Source of the DNA: Mycolicibacterium aubagnense
GTDB taxonomy: Bacteria > Actinomycetota > Actinomycetes > Mycobacteriales > Mycobacteriaceae
Direction of reading: 5' to 3'
Assembly (NCBI RefSeq): GCF_010730955.1
Contig: NZ_AP022577.1
Coordinates: 5,642,001 to 5,706,000, forward strand
Length of the DNA stretch: 64,000 nucleotides
Positions 60,669 through 64,000 of the stretch are shown here, in pieces (the stretch's first letter is position 1; the number at the start of each line of letters is the position of its first letter). The notes under the pieces were generated by a model. That model saw only the letters and a list, made by a program, of their open reading frames with translations. It searched no databases and was not told the DNA's origin. Position numbers and translations under genes: made by a program.

Positions 60669-61118
60669 ATGACCATCACCGCTCTGGGTACCGACTATTG
60701 GTCGGTCGTCGGGCACGGCGCCACGGCCATCGCGATGTACGCCATCGTCGGCGTCGCGCTGATGATCCTCGGCTTCTTCGTGATCGACTGGACCACGCCC
60801 GGACCGCTCCGTGATCTGGTGCGTACCGGACACCCCAACGCGGCGGCGGTGGCGGCCTCGGGCGTGGTGTCGATGGCCTTCATCGTGGTGCTGGCGATCT
60901 ACAGCTCGTCCGGCGATCTGACGGGCGGGCTCATCAAGACAGTGGCGTTCGGCTTGGTCGGCATTGCGGCGCAGGCGCTTTCGGTTCGGCTGATCGGCTT
61001 CGTCAAGGGCCTCGACATCGGCGACATGCTCGCAGAGCAGAAGTTCACCCCGGTCGTGCTCGATGTCGCGGCCTCGTACCTGGCCGTCGGTCTGATCGTC
61101 GCCGCGGCGATCCTGTGA
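60669..61118 (+). CDS. DUF350 (YjfL-like) membrane protein
   Basis: 149-residue protein with four predicted transmembrane helices (about residues 20-40, 62-80, 88-108 and 128-148), the DUF350 layout as in E. coli YjfL. A GGAAGGAAC ribosome site precedes the ATG. In E. coli a yjfL (DUF350), yjfM (DUF1190) and yjfC (ATP-grasp) set occurs in one operon, so the three genes here form the same functional module in a different order. Its stop directly abuts the stop of the convergent MarR gene. Confidence 0.88.
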   Translation: MTITALGTDYWSVVGHGATAIAMYAIVGVALMILGFFVIDWTTPGPLRDLVRTGHPNAAAVAASGVVSMAFIVVLAIYSSSGDLTGGLIKTVAFGLVGIAAQALSVRLIGFVKGLDIGDMLAEQKFTPVVLDVAASYLAVGLIVAAAIL

Positions 61119-61547
61119 TCAGTCGGGCGGCAACAGGCTGATCAGCGTGCGGCGGAACTGGTGGCGCTCACCGTCCGTCAGGCCCGCCAACAGGGCGTCG
61201 TCCGCGGCGCGGATGCCGGCGACGGTCTTGCTCAGCAGGGTGCGGCCGGCCCGGGTCAGTTCGGTGGGCCGCGACCGTCCGGCCGCGACGGTCGACGGTC
61301 GCGTGATGAGTTCGCGATCCTGGAGCGCGCGCACCACGATGTTCATGGCTTGCGGTGACACCCCGATGAAGCGCGCCATCTCGGCGTTGGACATGCCGGG
61401 CCGGTTGTCGACGATGCGCAGGCACACGAACTGCGGGAACGTCAGGCCCACTGGTTCGAGAACGTCGGCTGTGATGTTGCTGCGCAGCGCGGTGGCGATG
61501 CGGTTCAGCAGGTAGCCCAGGGGAGCGTCCTCAACGTCGTCGAACAT
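61119..61547 (-). CDS. MarR family regulator, Rv2887 orthologue
   Basis: 142-residue winged-helix regulator: EDAPLGYLLNRIATALRSNITADVLEPVGLTFPQFVCLRIV, MSNAEMARFIGVSPQAMNIVVRALQDRELITRPSTVAAGRSRPTELT. The segments match M. tuberculosis Rv2887, whose loss causes drug resistance by derepressing the methyltransferase Rv0560c. The ATG at 61547 is preferred (MFDDVEDAPLG); CAATAT lies 7 nt upstream on the minus strand, suggesting a leaderless mRNA. An ATG at 61571 lies inside the operator array. It is divergent from a methyltransferase gene. Confidence 0.88.
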   Translation of the reverse strand: MFDDVEDAPLGYLLNRIATALRSNITADVLEPVGLTFPQFVCLRIVDNRPGMSNAEMARFIGVSPQAMNIVVRALQDRELITRPSTVAAGRSRPTELTRAGRTLLSKTVAGIRAADDALLAGLTDGERHQFRRTLISLLPPD

Positions 61548-61580
61548 GTCAACTATATTGACATATATCAATACCGTTGA
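61547..61580. promoter_or_regulatory. MarR operator array (TCAA/TTGA repeats)
   Basis: Half-sites alternate as TCAA-N5-TTGA-N6-TCAA-N5-TTGA (61549-61580). The first pair extends to a perfect dyad TGTCAA-N5-TTGACA (61547-61563). The array covers the MarR start and its -10 element and lies 12 bp from the methyltransferase start, so one regulator could control both genes. Confidence 0.75.
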
Positions 61581-61583
61581 TAA

Positions 61584-62282
<699 letters not shown>

Positions 62283-62411
62283 CCGGCCCGAGGGGCCGGG
62301 TCCATCCATCGGGTTCCACCCTCCTTGCCTCCGGCCCGATCGTCATGAGGCAGGATGGAGCCGCTGCCGATCGCCGGGGCAGCTGTGACGTGTGGGGACC
62401 GAAGGAGTCTG

Positions 62412-63212
62412 ATGGCCAGCCCAGACAACGAGGCAGACAACGGTGGCCAGGGTGTGATCCAGGCGGGCTATACCCGAGTACTGCTCAAGCTCGGTGGCGA
62501 GATGTTCGGCGGTGGTGCGGTGGGTCTGGACCCCGACGTCGTGGCTCTCGTCGCCCGGCAGATCGCCGAGGTGGTGCGCAGCGGTGTACAGGTTGCCGTG
62601 GTCATCGGCGGCGGCAACTTCTTCCGCGGCGCGCAGCTGCAGCAGCGCGGTATGGAGCGGACCCGCAGTGACTACATGGGCATGCTCGGCACCGTGATGA
62701 ACAGCCTTGCGCTGCAAGACTTCCTGGAGAAGGAAGGCATCGATACCCGCGTGCAGACCGCCATCACCATGGGGCAGGTCGCCGAACCGTACATCCCACT
62801 GCGGGCGCGTCGGCACCTGGAGAAGGGGCGCGTCGTCATCTTCGGCGCCGGCATGGGGCTGCCTTACTTCTCCACCGACACCACCGCTGCACAGCGCGCG
62901 CTGGAGATCGGTGCCGAGGTGGTGCTGATGGCCAAGGCTGTCGACGGTGTGTTCACCGCGGACCCGCGTGAGGTGCCCGACGCCCAGATGATCACCACCA
63001 TCACCCATCGTGAGGTGTTGGAACGCGATCTGAAGGTCGCAGATGCCACCGCGTTCAGCCTGTGCATGGACAATGGCATGCCGATGCTGGTCTTCAATCT
63101 GCTGACCGAAGGCAACATCGCGCGGGCGGTCGCGGGTGAGAAGATCGGAACGTTGGTCGCCAGCTCGAGCTGGATGGCCGGGCGAGCGGGAGCGACGGGA
63201 GATAACAAGTGA
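62412..63212 (+). CDS. pyrH: Uridylate kinase (UMP kinase)
   Basis: 266-residue amino acid kinase family enzyme that phosphorylates UMP to UDP in pyrimidine synthesis. It shows [56 protein letters not shown] and [14 protein letters not shown], all characteristic of PyrH. The ATG at 62412 has GAAGGAG 4 nt upstream. A gene-free gap of about 130 bp precedes it. It overlaps frr by 4 nt. Confidence 0.97.
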   Translation: MASPDNEADNGGQGVIQAGYTRVLLKLGGEMFGGGAVGLDPDVVALVARQIAEVVRSGVQVAVVIGGGNFFRGAQLQQRGMERTRSDYMGMLGTVMNSLALQDFLEKEGIDTRVQTAITMGQVAEPYIPLRARRHLEKGRVVIFGAGMGLPYFSTDTTAAQRALEIGAEVVLMAKAVDGVFTADPREVPDAQMITTITHREVLERDLKVADATAFSLCMDNGMPMLVFNLLTEGNIARAVAGEKIGTLVASSSWMAGRAGATGDNK

Positions 63213-63766
63213 TCGAGGAAACCCTCTTCGATGCCGAAGAGAAGATGGACAAGGCCGTCGCGGTGGCACGTGACGACCTGGCGTCGATCCGCACCGGCCG
63301 GGCCAATCCAGGCATGTTCAACCGGATCAACATCGAGTACTACGGCTCGATGACGCCCATCACCCAGCTGGCGAGCATCAATGTCCCCGAGGCGCGCCTG
63401 GTGGTCATCAAGCCCTACGAGGCCAACCAACTGAAGGCCATCGAGGACTCCATCCGGAACTCGGACCTCGGTGTCAACCCGAGCAACGACGGCAGCGTCA
63501 TCCGCATCTCCATTCCGCAGCTGACCGAGGAACGCCGCAAGGAACTCGTCAAACAGGCCAAGGGCAAGGGCGAGGACGCCAAGGTCTCGGTGCGAAACAT
63601 CCGTCGTAAGGCGATGGACGAGCTGTCCCGGATCAAGAAGGACGGCGAGGCCGGCGAGGACGAGGTCGCGCGCGCCGAGAAGGATCTGGACAAGACCACC
63701 GCCACCTACACCGCTCAGATCGACGACCTGGTGAAGCACAAGGAAGGCGAGCTGCTGGAGGTCTAG
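63209..63766 (+). CDS. frr: Ribosome recycling factor
   Basis: 185-residue protein that, with EF-G, splits post-termination ribosomes. It begins (V)[39 protein letters not shown] and ends [14 protein letters not shown], with the conserved [19 protein letters not shown] helix. The GTG start overlaps the pyrH stop (GTGA). Confidence 0.97.
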   Translation: MIEETLFDAEEKMDKAVAVARDDLASIRTGRANPGMFNRINIEYYGSMTPITQLASINVPEARLVVIKPYEANQLKAIEDSIRNSDLGVNPSNDGSVIRISIPQLTEERRKELVKQAKGKGEDAKVSVRNIRRKAMDELSRIKKDGEAGEDEVARAEKDLDKTTATYTAQIDDLVKHKEGELLEV

Positions 63767-63778
63767 CACCTCCCAGCC

Positions 63779-64000
63779 GTGACTTTCGTGACCACCGACA
63801 CCGCCCCGCCCGGGGAGCCCAAGAAGACCTCGCGCGCCGGCCGCAACCTGCCCGCGGCCATCTCCGTCGGCGTTGTCCTCGGCGGCACCGTCATCGCGAC
63901 GTTGTTGTGGGCTCCGCAGCTGTGGGTGGCGCTGGTGGCTCTCGCCGTCGCCTTGGCCACCCATGAAGTGGTGCGGCGGCTGCGTGAGGGCGGCTACGCC
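63779..64000 (+). CDS. cdsA: Phosphatidate cytidylyltransferase, N-terminal part (cut by window edge)
   Basis: The first 74 residues are visible: a hydrophilic N-terminus (TTDTAPPGEPKKTSRAGRNLPAAISVG), then a long hydrophobic stretch and THEVVRRLREGGYA, matching the start of mycobacterial CdsA, which makes CDP-diacylglycerol for phospholipid synthesis. Start is GTG 63779 or GTG 63788. It follows frr by 12 bp in the conserved pyrH-frr-cdsA operon. Confidence 0.9.
   Translation, partial: MTFVTTDTAPPGEPKKTSRAGRNLPAAISVGVVLGGTVIATLLWAPQLWVALVALAVALATHEVVRRLREGGYA

Overview
The window is chromosomal DNA of an actinobacterium, almost certainly a fast-growing environmental Mycobacterium (Mycolicibacterium). 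The evidence is the high GC content, frequent GTG starts, and a backbone whose order I recognise from Mycobacterium tuberculosis: lppW, rplS, lepB, rnhB, the DUF2469 gene, yraN, comM-like, dprA, viuB, xerC, an M23 peptidase, rpsB, tsf, an AmiC-type amidase, an Rv2887-type MarR regulator, pyrH, frr and cdsA. All of it reads left to right except lppW, the M23 peptidase and the MarR gene. The outermost genes, lppW and cdsA, are cut by the window edges.

Three accessory blocks interrupt that backbone. Block A (about 4.2-34.4 kb, between DUF2469 and yraN, where M. tuberculosis has fdhF/fdhD) is rich in steroid and lipid catabolism. It holds a P450, a KstD-like dehydrogenase divergent from a KshA-like Rieske oxygenase, six short-chain dehydrogenases (one of the mycofactocin-coupled type), an HsaA-like/HsaC-like/FAD-dehydrogenase operon, an HsaD-like C-C hydrolase, a Baeyer-Villiger monooxygenase, a WS/DGAT acyltransferase, and a CaiB/thioesterase/IlvX-like operon, with TetR, PadR, AraC and IclR regulators. 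Block B (37.6-44.7 kb, between dprA and viuB) is an aromatic meta-cleavage operon: VOC dioxygenase, FAH-family hydrolase, MhpA-like hydroxylase, a small membrane protein, an ACMSD-like amidohydrolase and a P450. A divergent TetR regulator with two operators controls it, and a fragment of an acyl-CoA synthetase is buried inside. Block C (51.7-62.3 kb, between tsf and pyrH) holds an amide/nitrogen module (FmdA, FmdB, MarR, a cytosolic AmiC-like sensor, an NCS1 permease with a Cys/His tail, an amidase), a YgiB/YgiC/DUF350 cassette of unknown function, and a MarR-methyltransferase pair.

The intergenic DNA is informative. Perfect or near-perfect palindromes sit at the promoters of the TetR genes at 5553, 13583 and 44070, the IclR gene at 19894, the NCS1 permease and the MarR/methyltransferase pair. 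At least ten genes show a TANNNT -10 element ending exactly 6 nt before the start codon, the signature of leaderless mRNAs, and this decides several starts. Hairpin terminators separate most convergent pairs. I found no tRNA, rRNA, CRISPR array, intact insertion sequence or prophage.

The best candidate for an under-described system is the YgiB-like / GspS-type ATP-grasp / DUF350 cassette (58792-61118). It is known by family in enterobacteria, but its substrate is unknown and it is placed here in an organism that uses mycothiol rather than glutathione. The amide-sensing module beside it is the second candidate.
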